DNA of 64,000 nucleotides from a bacterium (GTDB lineage Bacteria; Joyebacterota; Joyebacteria; Joyebacterales; Joyebacteraceae): NCBI GenBank assembly GCA_025774935.1, contig JALGZK010000003.1, positions 1 to 64,000 of the forward strand, read 5' to 3'. Shown piece by piece: positions 48,701 to 56,134 of this stretch (position 1 is its first letter; each line of letters starts with the position of its first letter). The notes under the pieces were generated by a model. It saw only the letters and a program-made list of their open reading frames with translations, ran no database searches and was not told where the DNA came from. The position numbers and the translations under genes were made by a program.

Positions 48701-49056
48701 GGCGCGACGCGGAAGTCCTGGATGTCCACGTAGTGTGAGGAGACGATCCGGACTGCCATCTCGGCGTCGTCCGGAACGATGATGCTCCGTGCCACGTCCG
48801 GAAGCTCGGGGAGCCCACGCACCTTCATTCTGCTCTCGTCCCCGAGGCCGATCGTGTCGTAGGCCTCGCCGTCGATCTCGACGGTCCCTCTCCTGAAGCT
48901 CCCGACCCGGTACTCGATGACCGTCCTGCCGTCCTGCGACTCCACGACGACGGCAGAGACGCCATCGACGGGCTCCGCCAGGTTCACGACCTCTGCGGCC
49001 GGAGCCATGAGCGGGACGAGCAGCGCGAGGAAGATCGCGGCGCTGAGAAGCCTCAA
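45766..49056 (-). CDS. Secreted C25 (gingipain-like) cysteine peptidase, intact dyad, C-terminal sorting tail
   Basis: 1096 aa. Signal peptide (LLSAAIFLALLVPLMAPAA); C25 propeptide-like region with IDGEAYDTIGLGDESRMKVRGLPELPDVARSIIVPDDAEMAVR; catalytic domain ~240-580 with NYTGHGSTMGW (His436) and LPFIISVACVNGYF (Cys469). The 33-residue His-Cys spacing equals that of RgpB. After it come Ig-like and CARDB-like parts (VQVETFQITNAGEPQSVLSFTIE; SVTLVSPNGGEMWGLGELHDISW) and a sorting tail from ~1002 (NYPNPFNPLTRIAFALPE...IYFYRFESASV...MVLMK). Predicted active surface protease. TTG start with GGAGGTGA upstream, the only start giving an intact signal peptide. Confidence 0.93.
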   Translation of the reverse strand: MRLLSAAIFLALLVPLMAPAAEVVNLAEPVDGVSAVVVESQDGRTVIEYRVGSFRRGTVEIDGEAYDTIGLGDESRMKVRGLPELPDVARSIIVPDDAEMAVRIVSSHYVDIQDFRVAPSKGTILRNVDPSTVAHTFGEFYGSDEWYPRELAYGREPYIMRDHRGMVVVVNPFQYNHATSTLRVYDRVVVAVERVGPGKVNVLEHRPNAGRSTEFSKIYEDHFLNFDQAAAARYASLDEIGNMLVIAYNDFMPAMAPFVEWKNQMGVACEMVSVTDVGVSSPAISAYIQDYYDTNGLTYVLLVGDADQIPTPYAAGGSSDPSYSLTAGSDTYPDLFVGRFSAEEVSHVETQVLRTIEYEKFPQAGAPWYHQGTGVASNQGPGDDGEYDNEHSDFMRDDLLAFTYTEVDQIYDPSASASDVSTALNDGRSIVNYTGHGSTMGWGSSGFSNSYVNALTNDDKLPFIISVACVNGYFNGITCFAEVWLRATNGAEPTGAIGTYMSSINQSWDPPMSAQDEVVDLLVAGAKRTFGGLCYNGSALMIDEYGPNGEDMFLSWHIFGDPSLRVRTDVPTDLTVVHDGEMSADSPTYEVTVVGVEGALCALYLNGTLYGAGLSGADGVAVIDVLETPPTDEDLTLTVTAFNANPHFGTVHVGQVFVPAIQVAPEFFDVVLETGQVQVETFQITNAGEPQSVLSFTIEVVDAGTPRELDSSTMGVAPSAYEANQLEDFVFTISNESTQDEWINAATIDFPEGMLVMDCTNFVVGSRELVWDGATGDGAESSWSATWENVIYPGETAQATVTVFSVPMLVGNQELTYTLSGDSWGTPPQTVTGTLVLEGPEGPSVTLVSPNGGEMWGLGELHDISWSSVGEFDVVSISCSVDGGETWFDVAAETPNDGVHTWLVDGPISTECLMRVTAATVQPAADTSDGTFAIYQPVTWLTVVPESGDIEAGGTADIELTFSSEGLAEGDYYAELLIDSNGGDRQVVPVALHVSGTSIDETIPDKVELYGNYPNPFNPLTRIAFALPEAQRVAVTVYDVRGRVVRNLADEVFEPGPHEIPWDGTNEEGSAVASGIYFYRFESASVTRISKMVLMK

Positions 49057-49203
49057 GTGTCACCTCCGTGGCATGAATGCAGTAGCAGGGCACACGCTCC
49101 CGATCGGCGAATCCGGCAGAAGCGCGTCTCCTGTCCCAATATACCGGTCTACTCCTTGAGACGCCAGTCCCAAGGGTTGGATTCAGGGGGGATTCCTGCA
49201 CGA

Positions 49204-49232
49204 ATTATACCACAAAACCGTGACAGTGGACA
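49204..49232 (-). promoter_or_regulatory. Extended -10 promoter of the 1096-aa C25 protease
   Basis: Minus strand TGGTATAAT (perfect -10 with TGn extension), 17-base spacer to a weak TGTCCA -35. Leader about 140 bases. Immediately follows the terminator of the upstream protease. Confidence 0.7.
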
Positions 49233-49244
49233 GATGTAACAGAA

Positions 49245-49270
49245 AGGCCCGGACCGTCCGGCCCGGGCCT
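49245..49270 (-). terminator. Intrinsic terminator of the 1563-aa protease gene
   Basis: AGGCCCGG/CCGGGCCT stem, 10-base loop, then TTCTGTTAC on the minus strand, 50 bases past the stop. Confidence 0.75.
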
Positions 49271-49321
49271 CTCCTTGTCATCCCACCCCCTAATCCCGGA
49301 GGCAGGTCATTTCGCGTCGAG

Positions 49322-52300
49322 CTACTTCAAGAGCACCATCTTAGCCGAGTCGCTGAAGCCCTCGGCCTGCATCCGGCAGAAGTAGACGCCGGTGGCGACC
49401 TCGACTCCGCGGTCGTCGCGCCCGTCCCACACGGCCTCGTGGTAGCCGGCGCTCTCACGGCCGTTCACGAGCGTCCGCACCAGGCGGCCGGAGACGCTGT
49501 AGATCCTGAGCGCCACGCGGCCCGTCTCGGGCAGACCGTACGACACCTTCGTCACCGGATTGAACGGGTTCGGCGAGATTCCGCCGAGCACGTAGCTGCC
49601 CGGGACGTCGAAGTCGCCGTCCTCGATGCCGGTCGCAGAACCGACGGCCGAGATGCACCACGAGTTCAGGACCCCGATGTACGAGTAGGCCTCGTCGCAC
49701 ACGAAGAGCTCCCAGGTGCCGAGGCAGTTCTCCCCGACGAAGTCCTCAAGCGAGCCGGGACCGTCGACCGTGAGCTCGGTCGGATACCAGCCGTTCACGT
49801 CCCCGCTCGTGAGGTTGTGGAGCCTCACGGTCGTGCCGCCCGGCGACGTCAGCTCGACGATCAGGTCCTCGGGCCGCCCGTGGGTGATGTCGACGAAGAC
49901 CGCGATCTCGTCGATTGCGAGGTCAGCAGTGAGGTCGATGGCCCGCGTGATGCCTTCGAGGTCGCCGTCCGGGATGAACGCGCTGGGCTCGTCGCAATCC
50001 TCGGAGAGCGGGAAGAGCATCATGTTGACGCCCGTCGTGACCGCGTCCTCGACGACGATCACGCCTTCCACCATGCCGTCCGTCCAGCCGTCCTTCGTGG
50101 CCGTCACGGTGTACGTCCCGGGATAGAGCCCGTTGAACTCGTAATCGCCGGTGGGGCCGGTGTAGACGAAGTCACCGCCCGGCGAGCAGGTCACCATGAT
50201 CCCGCTGCTGTCGAGCTGACCGGCAAGAGCCACCGTTCCGGAGATGCCGCTGTTCGGCGGAGCCTCCTGCGCCGTCAGGTACGTGACCGTGTTCTCCAGC
50301 AGGTCGATTCGGCCAGCGCTCCCCGCGAGGTAGTTGAACGACCAGTAGACGATCTGCCCGCTCAACGGGTTGGGCGTGTCGTCGTAGACGAGGACGCCGG
50401 GCTCCCCCGCGTAGCTCGACCAGTCACACACGACGTGCGCCTCCGGTGCCGCGTCGTTCGAGTCCTGGTCACCGTAGCCGCTGTAGGTGAACGTTATCTG
50501 CCCGAGCGCGTTCGGGAACGACGCGACCGGATGCGCGCCGTCCTCGACCTGGAGCGTTCCGCTCGAGTCGTGGTTCCAGCCCGTGATGTGGAGCACGTTC
50601 GCCGCGAACGAATCGTATCCGGGGTAGCTCGCCGCGTCGTAGCCGACCTCGCCGCCCTCGATGAGGAGCTTGCCGCTCGAGGCCACGTACGTCTCGAGCG
50701 CCGCACGCTTGGTCGCGTCCGCCACGGGACTCGTGTTGTCGCCCGCGGCCCAGACGATGAAGTCGTAGTTGAGCCACGTCCCGGGATCCGTGCCCGCCGC
50801 CGTCTCCTCGACGGCGTCGTAACCGAGCGCCAGGAGATCGATCGCGATCTGAGCCGCCGACCGGGCACGGTCGGGCGAACCCGTCCAGTAGACGGTGTTG
50901 CCGTGCTCGTCGATCTTCGAGGACTCAACGCCGCCTCTCGGATCGTCGTCGATGACGAGGATGTTGGCGAGCGTCTCCTCGAGCACGAAGTCCTCGGTCA
51001 GACCCGGTGCGTCGACCGCGATCCCTCGGCTCTCGGGAATGTGGTGCCACGCCCGCACGTTCATCTCGTAGTTGAAGTACGGAAGCGTCGCCTCGTAGTA
51101 GCCGCCGGCGCCAGCGTCGGAGGTCGTCTCCAGGTAGAGCTCCATGTTGTCCGCGCGATAGATCTTGATCGTCGCATCGAGTGGCGTGCCTGTCCCCACC
51201 TCCGTCACCGTACCCGACACGACGCCCGCGGGAGCGAACGACATGTAGAAGTCGGCGTCGTTCGCACCGTACTGGACGAACACCTCCTCGAAGTACGGGA
51301 GGTAGCCGAACTTCGAGACGTACACGTCGTAGTAACCGACCTCGAGATCGCCTTCGATCTCGTACACGCCGAACGCGCCGCTCACGGTCTCGAAGAGGGG
51401 CGTCGCACCGGTAGTGTCGGCACCGGCGGGGTACCCCTTGATCTTCGCGTCGACGATCGGCAGCCTGCCCGCCTCGAAGACCCCGCCCGCGAGCTGTCCG
51501 AAGACCGCGATGACGGAGACGTCCTCGAGGTAGACGTTGAAGCCGCTCTTGCCGATTGCGGCGGCCACGATCCCGGTCGTGTTCGGCGTCGCGAAGAGGT
51601 CCACGGTCGTCCCTCCAGCGACCACACTCGCGTCGATCCCGCAGCCGGACGCGTGCAGCGTGAACCCGGAGTCGGATGCTGTGCCCGTGATCGTGCCCTC
51701 GTAGTGAGGCGCGAGCATGCCGTACAGGCCGATCGCGGGAACGTTCCCCTCAACGTCGGCGCTCGTGAAGTCTGACGCGCCTGTCACCGGGAGCACGTCC
51801 TCGAGGCAGTTGTAGACCTCGCCGATCTCGCTTCCGATGACACTTAGGTCCTCGCCGTAGGTCGGCAGCACCGTGAAGTGCGCCTCGCCGGCCGCGTCGG
51901 TCACGTCCACCGCGGGAGCGATCGACCAGCCGTCGATCGTGACCTCGACGTCGGGCTTCGGATAGCCCTCGTCGTCCCAGATCGTCACGGTGACGTCGGT
52001 CGAGACGTTCACCGGAACCGTGGGCGGATCGATGTCGTAGGTCACTGGAACGATGACCGGGATGTCCATGTCGTAGGTCATCGTGTTGAACGCCGTCACA
52101 GTGAGCGTCATCATCTGGCCCACCGGCGGAATGTCCAAGAGCGTGATCGTCGCCTCGCCGCTCGCGTTCGTGACGGCGTGACCGTAGCGGACGCCGCCCG
52201 AGTAGAGCGCGCAGATCGCTTCCTTGACCGGGTCCCTCGCCACGGCGGTCGAGACCGCGACGTCGAACGTAGCCATGCCGGGGTACATCACCGGCAGATG

Positions 52301-54013
52301 CGCGACGTCGATCTCGGCCGGGGTGTTGGTGCGTACCCGCACCGACGGGTCACCGAAGACCGTCCAGTGATAGAACTCGTTCACGCCGCTCGAGCCGTAC
52401 TCGTCCATCATGTGCCCGGCGCCGTTGAAGCAGAGGGCCCCGAAGGTTCTCTTCTGCTCGGTGACGAGGAGGTCGATCACCTCGTCCTGGCCGTCCATCG
52501 GCGGGTCCCAGGACTGGTTGATCGTCGAGCCCCAGAAGCCAATCGCGCCCGTGGGCTCGGTACCGTTCGTCGCTCGGAGCCACGCCTCGGCGAAGCACGT
52601 CCCTCCGAACGCGCCGTTCACGCAGGCGACGCTCGTGATGAACGGGAGCTTGTTGTCGTTCGTGAGAGCGTTCACGTGCGTGTTCGAGAACCCCGTCGAG
52701 ACCCAGGTCGTCTCGCTGCCGTGGCCCGTGTAGTTGATCGTGCTCCGGCCATCGTTCACGCCTGTCGAGACCTGGGACGCGGTGCCGGAGGGGTCGTAGA
52801 TCTGGTCGACGTGGGTGTACGTGAACGCCAAGAGATCAGCTCGGATATTGTCCTGGTGCTCGTCGTCGTACTCCCCATCGTCCCCGGGGCCCTGGTTCGA
52901 AGCGATCCCCATCCCCTTGTGATACCAGTCCGCCTCGGCCATCGGCCGCTTCTCGTACTCGACAGTCCTCAAGACCTGCGTCGCGGCGTCCGCCCCGCTC
53001 TGCGCGGAGAACCTCCCGATGAAGAGCTCGGGGTAGGTGTCGGCGGTGATCAGCGAGTAGCTCGGGTCGGAGTGGCTCTGCTGCGTGAGTGAGGGGCACT
53101 GCGCCAGGTCACCGACGAGGAGAACGTAGGTCAGGCCGTTGTCGTAGTAGTACTGCTCGATGGTGGCGTCGATCCCCGCGGAGCTCCCGCCCGCGTCCGC
53201 GACGCTGATCATCTCGCACGGCACGCCCATCTGGTTCTTCCACTCGACGAGGGGCTCCATCTCGTCCATGAAGTCGCCGTAGGCGATAACGAGCATGTTG
53301 CCGACGTCCGGAACCGACGGGTACCTCGTGCCGACCTCGGCGTAGTTGACGAAGTGACGCTGGTAGATCTTCTCAAACTCTATGTTCCGCTTGTCGGGGC
53401 GGAACGTGAGCTCATTGACCTTCGCGCTGCCCACCCGGTCCACCTCTAGGGTGACGCTGTCGTAGACGCGGAGCGTCTGCGTCGCGGGGTTGTACCGGAT
53501 CGGGTTGAGGACTACGACCACGCCGCGGTGGTCGCGCATGATGTACGGCTCGCGCGAGGTAGCCAGGTCAGCCGGGTACCAGTTGTCGGACTCGTAGAAC
53601 GGATCGAAGGTGTACGCGACCGTGGCGGGATCGATGTCACGCGTGATGACGCCCTTGGACGGCTCGATCGGCACGCCCTGGTAGTCGACATAGTGAGCCG
53701 ACAGCACGCGGACCGCCATCTCGGCGTCGTCGGGGACGATGATGCTGCGGCAGACGTTCGGGAGGGCTGGAAACCCCCGCTCGTACGTCTTGCTCTCGTC
53801 ACCGAGGCCGATGGTGTAGTAGATCTCGCCGTCGATCTCGACGGCATTCCTGGTGAAATTGCTCAGCTCGTACTCGAGCACGGTCCGCGTCCCGATAGAC
53901 TCGGCGACGCGCACCGACACCGGCTCCTGCCCCGCGTCCAAGGTCACGACCTCGGCCGAGAGACAGAGCGGCAGGAGTACGACAAGGGCAAGCGTCAGGA
54001 TCGGTCGGCGCAA
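49322..54013 (-). CDS. Large multidomain C25 (gingipain-like) peptidase, intact dyad, P-domain and sorting tail
   Basis: 1563 aa from the TTG at 54013 (AGGAGGTG 4 bases upstream; ILTLALVVLLPLCLSA is the signal peptide). Catalytic domain: NYTGHGSETTW (His431) and LPFITSVACVNGAF (Cys464). Distal modules: Ig-like/CARDB region; CarboxypepD_reg-like domain (~935-1000); a Rossmann/ThuA-like region starting ANILVIDDDPRGG (~1018-1245) with SGKLLIEGGEVGYD; a second CarboxypepD_reg-like domain (~1251-1328); a proprotein-convertase P-domain (~1338-1458, IAVFVDITHGRPEDLIVELTSPGGT...GTWELFVCD); sorting tail from ~1471 with SPNPFNPVTKVSYGLPE. Paralogue of the 1096-aa enzyme in its first ~600 residues. Predicted active secreted protease. 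Confidence 0.93.
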   Translation of the reverse strand: MRRPILTLALVVLLPLCLSAEVVTLDAGQEPVSVRVAESIGTRTVLEYELSNFTRNAVEIDGEIYYTIGLGDESKTYERGFPALPNVCRSIIVPDDAEMAVRVLSAHYVDYQGVPIEPSKGVITRDIDPATVAYTFDPFYESDNWYPADLATSREPYIMRDHRGVVVVLNPIRYNPATQTLRVYDSVTLEVDRVGSAKVNELTFRPDKRNIEFEKIYQRHFVNYAEVGTRYPSVPDVGNMLVIAYGDFMDEMEPLVEWKNQMGVPCEMISVADAGGSSAGIDATIEQYYYDNGLTYVLLVGDLAQCPSLTQQSHSDPSYSLITADTYPELFIGRFSAQSGADAATQVLRTVEYEKRPMAEADWYHKGMGIASNQGPGDDGEYDDEHQDNIRADLLAFTYTHVDQIYDPSGTASQVSTGVNDGRSTINYTGHGSETTWVSTGFSNTHVNALTNDNKLPFITSVACVNGAFGGTCFAEAWLRATNGTEPTGAIGFWGSTINQSWDPPMDGQDEVIDLLVTEQKRTFGALCFNGAGHMMDEYGSSGVNEFYHWTVFGDPSVRVRTNTPAEIDVAHLPVMYPGMATFDVAVSTAVARDPVKEAICALYSGGVRYGHAVTNASGEATITLLDIPPVGQMMTLTVTAFNTMTYDMDIPVIVPVTYDIDPPTVPVNVSTDVTVTIWDDEGYPKPDVEVTIDGWSIAPAVDVTDAAGEAHFTVLPTYGEDLSVIGSEIGEVYNCLEDVLPVTGASDFTSADVEGNVPAIGLYGMLAPHYEGTITGTASDSGFTLHASGCGIDASVVAGGTTVDLFATPNTTGIVAAAIGKSGFNVYLEDVSVIAVFGQLAGGVFEAGRLPIVDAKIKGYPAGADTTGATPLFETVSGAFGVYEIEGDLEVGYYDVYVSKFGYLPYFEEVFVQYGANDADFYMSFAPAGVVSGTVTEVGTGTPLDATIKIYRADNMELYLETTSDAGAGGYYEATLPYFNYEMNVRAWHHIPESRGIAVDAPGLTEDFVLEETLANILVIDDDPRGGVESSKIDEHGNTVYWTGSPDRARSAAQIAIDLLALGYDAVEETAAGTDPGTWLNYDFIVWAAGDNTSPVADATKRAALETYVASSGKLLIEGGEVGYDAASYPGYDSFAANVLHITGWNHDSSGTLQVEDGAHPVASFPNALGQITFTYSGYGDQDSNDAAPEAHVVCDWSSYAGEPGVLVYDDTPNPLSGQIVYWSFNYLAGSAGRIDLLENTVTYLTAQEAPPNSGISGTVALAGQLDSSGIMVTCSPGGDFVYTGPTGDYEFNGLYPGTYTVTATKDGWTDGMVEGVIVVEDAVTTGVNMMLFPLSEDCDEPSAFIPDGDLEGITRAIDLTADLAIDEIAVFVDITHGRPEDLIVELTSPGGTTVRLHNLTSGDVNGWYPTELTVDGPGSLEDFVGENCLGTWELFVCDEAYSYIGVLNSWCISAVGSATGIEDGDFDVPGSYVLGGISPNPFNPVTKVSYGLPETGRVALRIYSVSGRLVRTLVNGRESAGYHEAVWDGRDDRGVEVATGVYFCRMQAEGFSDSAKMVLLK

Positions 54014-54127
54014 AGCGCACCTCCTGGCACAATGACGGGACTCCCGCACCCGTCGGTCCGCTGCAGGCTCTCCTTCGTTTCGTCCGTGTACACCAATCCG
54101 CTCCACGGATGCAAGCCCCCGTTCCGA

Positions 54128-54147
54128 CGTGCACACACACGTGCACG
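54128..54147 (-). repeat. Inverted repeat CGTGCAC-N6-GTGCACG in protease leader
   Basis: Perfect 7-bp arms with an alternating GT/CA centre, between the predicted start and the TTG codon. Could be a protein-binding site or an mRNA hairpin. Confidence 0.5.
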
Positions 54148-54193
54148 CACACGCCGGCCGCGGGACCGCACCCGTTCGCGCTCTATCTACCCA

Positions 54194-54222
54194 ATAATAC
54201 CATATTTCCGGGGTTTTGTCAT
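54194..54222 (-). promoter_or_regulatory. Promoter of the 1563-aa C25 protease
   Basis: Minus strand ATGACA, 17-base spacer, TATTAT with TGG extension. Shares the TGGTATwAT form with the 1096-aa protease promoter. Confidence 0.75.
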
Positions 54223-54319
54223 CAGGAGACCCGTCCGGGCTTGGGCCCGGGCTCGTGACTGGCCGGTCATTCGTCGACTCGGGGGGCTGCGCCGCGGTCG
54301 CGCCGACCGACGGACGCGC

Positions 54320-56131
54320 CTACGCCGCCTCGAGGGCTTCCAGAGCCTCGAGAGCCGCGTTCCGGACCTCCTCGTCCTTCTCGCCCTTGAGGAGCCTCCG
54401 GAGCGGCCTCGCGGCCCGCTGGTCCCCGATGGCGCCCAGGATCCTCGAGGCTCGGATCCTCACGACGGACTTCCGGGACTCGAGGGACTCGATGAGCGGA
54501 GGGACGGCGCGCTTGCCGAGGTTCATGACCGAGTTCTCGGCGTCGCGGCGGACGCTCCAGTAGCTGTCGCCGAGCGCGCGAACGAGCGGCAGCGCCGCCC
54601 GGGGGCTCGCGAGCCGTCCGAGCGACCTCGCCGCACGCGAGCGCACCGACCTCGACTCGTCGGTGAGCGCGCGGATGCAGGCGGTGACGGCCGCCGGCTC
54701 CTTCGTGCCGATGGTCCCGAGCGCGGTCACGATCTCCTGGCGCACCTCGTCGCTCTTCTCCCGACCGAGCTGCTTCGCCAGCGGCTTCGCCGCCGACCGA
54801 TCGCCGACCTGAAGGAGCGCGCGTGCCGCCCTGAGCCTCACCGTCAGGTTCGGGTCGCCGAGCGCCTTCGTGAGAGCAGGAACCCCGTCTGCGCTCCCGA
54901 TCTGGCCGAGCGCCTTCGCCGAACTGGCCCTCGCCCACGTGGCCGACCCGATCTTCCAGAGCGCCTCCTCCACCGCGTCGCGAATCTCGCGGTCGTCTTC
55001 CTGTCCGATCTTCTTGAGATTGGGCACGGCCCGGGAGTCCTTGAGCTCTCCGAGGGCGCGGATGGTGCGGAGGCGGTTGCGCTTCTGGGGGTTCCGGAGC
55101 GCGTCCTTGAGAAGCGGCTCGAGCGGCACGCGACTCAGGAGCATCATCTCGACGAGGAGCGGGACCGCTTGCTCGCCGTAGAGCGTGATGGCGTCGACGG
55201 CCTCCCAACGGACCGTCACGTACGTGTTCCCGAGGTGGTTCAGGATTGGCACCATCGCCCGTCCGTCGGCGAACTGCGCGAGGGCCTTCAGGGTCGCCGC
55301 GGCGCCGGCCTCGCTGGTCGCGTGCTCGAGCGCCTCGATGAGCGGTATCACGGCGGCGCGCCCCATCCTCCCGAGCGCGTCGACCGCGGCCGCGCGGACC
55401 TGCGCGTCGCGGTCGGAGAGACGCTCGACCAGTGGGCCGATCGCGCGGACGGACGGTATGTTCCCGAGCGCGGTGATGGCCGCGAGCCGGACCTGCTTGC
55501 TCTCGTCCTCGAGGCGACGGACGAGTGCGGGCACCGTCGCCCGGTCCCTGATGAGGCCGAGCGCCGCCGCGGCTCCCGAGCGGACGCGTTGGCTCTTCAT
55601 GCCGAGTGCGTCGACGAGCGCGGTGACGCCCGCGCGTCCGAACCCCCCGAGCGCCCGGATGGTCTTCTCCCGCACGTCGCGGTCGTCGATAGGGAGCATC
55701 CGTATGAGGACCTTCGCCGTCTCGGGGATGCGGAGTTCGGAGACGTCGTCGACGATCGCTGATACGGCCGCGATCGCCTCGTTCCGAACCGTCCAGTCCG
55801 GGTCGTGCACCGACTGGGAGAGCGCGTCGACGACCTGGAGCCCGCCGATCCGCCCGATCACGGAGACGGCGGCGCGCCTGATCCCCGGATCGTCGCTCCC
55901 GAGGACCTTCGGCTTCGTGAGTTCGTCGACCGCCTGCGGGCGGCCGAGCTTCCCGAGCGAGAGCACGGCGGCCTGGCGCACGGCGGCGTCGGCGTCATCC
56001 AGCGCCTCGACCAGCGCGCCGTGCCAGCGGGCGTCGCGCGTGAAGCCCATCTCGAGGACGGCCTCCCGCCGCATCTTCCAGTCGCGGTCCCGGAGCTCTG
56101 ACTTGAGGTTCCTGTCTCCCGTGTTCGCCAT
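54320..56131 (-). CDS. HEAT-repeat (PBS-lyase-type) scaffold protein
   Basis: 603 aa made almost entirely of ~31-residue HEAT/PBS-lyase repeats such as AAVLSLGKLGRPQAVDEL, AAVSVIGRIGGLQVVDAL, KTIRALGGFGRAGVTALV, AAITALGNIPSVRAIGPLVERL, AAVDALGRMGRAAVIPLIEAL, ASRILGAIGDQRAARPLRRLL. No signal peptide, catalytic motif or membrane segment, so probably a cytoplasmic protein-binding solenoid. It starts 3 bases after the acetate-kinase fusion gene, with its SD (GGAAG) inside that gene's end, so the two are co-translated; a joint role is possible but unknown. Confidence 0.93.
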   Translation of the reverse strand: MANTGDRNLKSELRDRDWKMRREAVLEMGFTRDARWHGALVEALDDADAAVRQAAVLSLGKLGRPQAVDELTKPKVLGSDDPGIRRAAVSVIGRIGGLQVVDALSQSVHDPDWTVRNEAIAAVSAIVDDVSELRIPETAKVLIRMLPIDDRDVREKTIRALGGFGRAGVTALVDALGMKSQRVRSGAAAALGLIRDRATVPALVRRLEDESKQVRLAAITALGNIPSVRAIGPLVERLSDRDAQVRAAAVDALGRMGRAAVIPLIEALEHATSEAGAAATLKALAQFADGRAMVPILNHLGNTYVTVRWEAVDAITLYGEQAVPLLVEMMLLSRVPLEPLLKDALRNPQKRNRLRTIRALGELKDSRAVPNLKKIGQEDDREIRDAVEEALWKIGSATWARASSAKALGQIGSADGVPALTKALGDPNLTVRLRAARALLQVGDRSAAKPLAKQLGREKSDEVRQEIVTALGTIGTKEPAAVTACIRALTDESRSVRSRAARSLGRLASPRAALPLVRALGDSYWSVRRDAENSVMNLGKRAVPPLIESLESRKSVVRIRASRILGAIGDQRAARPLRRLLKGEKDEEVRNAALEALEALEAA

Positions 56132-56134
56132 GCG

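Larger units (their letters stand above)
54014..54319. other. Leader and promoter region of the 1563-aa protease, no gene
   Basis: 306 bases holding the promoter (54194-54222), a leader of about 174 bases with an inverted repeat at 54128-54147, and the end of the HEAT-repeat transcript. No terminator hairpin was clear for the HEAT gene. Confidence 0.5.

Noticed and set aside
49220-51775. 851-aa plus-strand frame
   Set aside because: Antisense of the large protease; begins inside its terminator and lacks a promoter.
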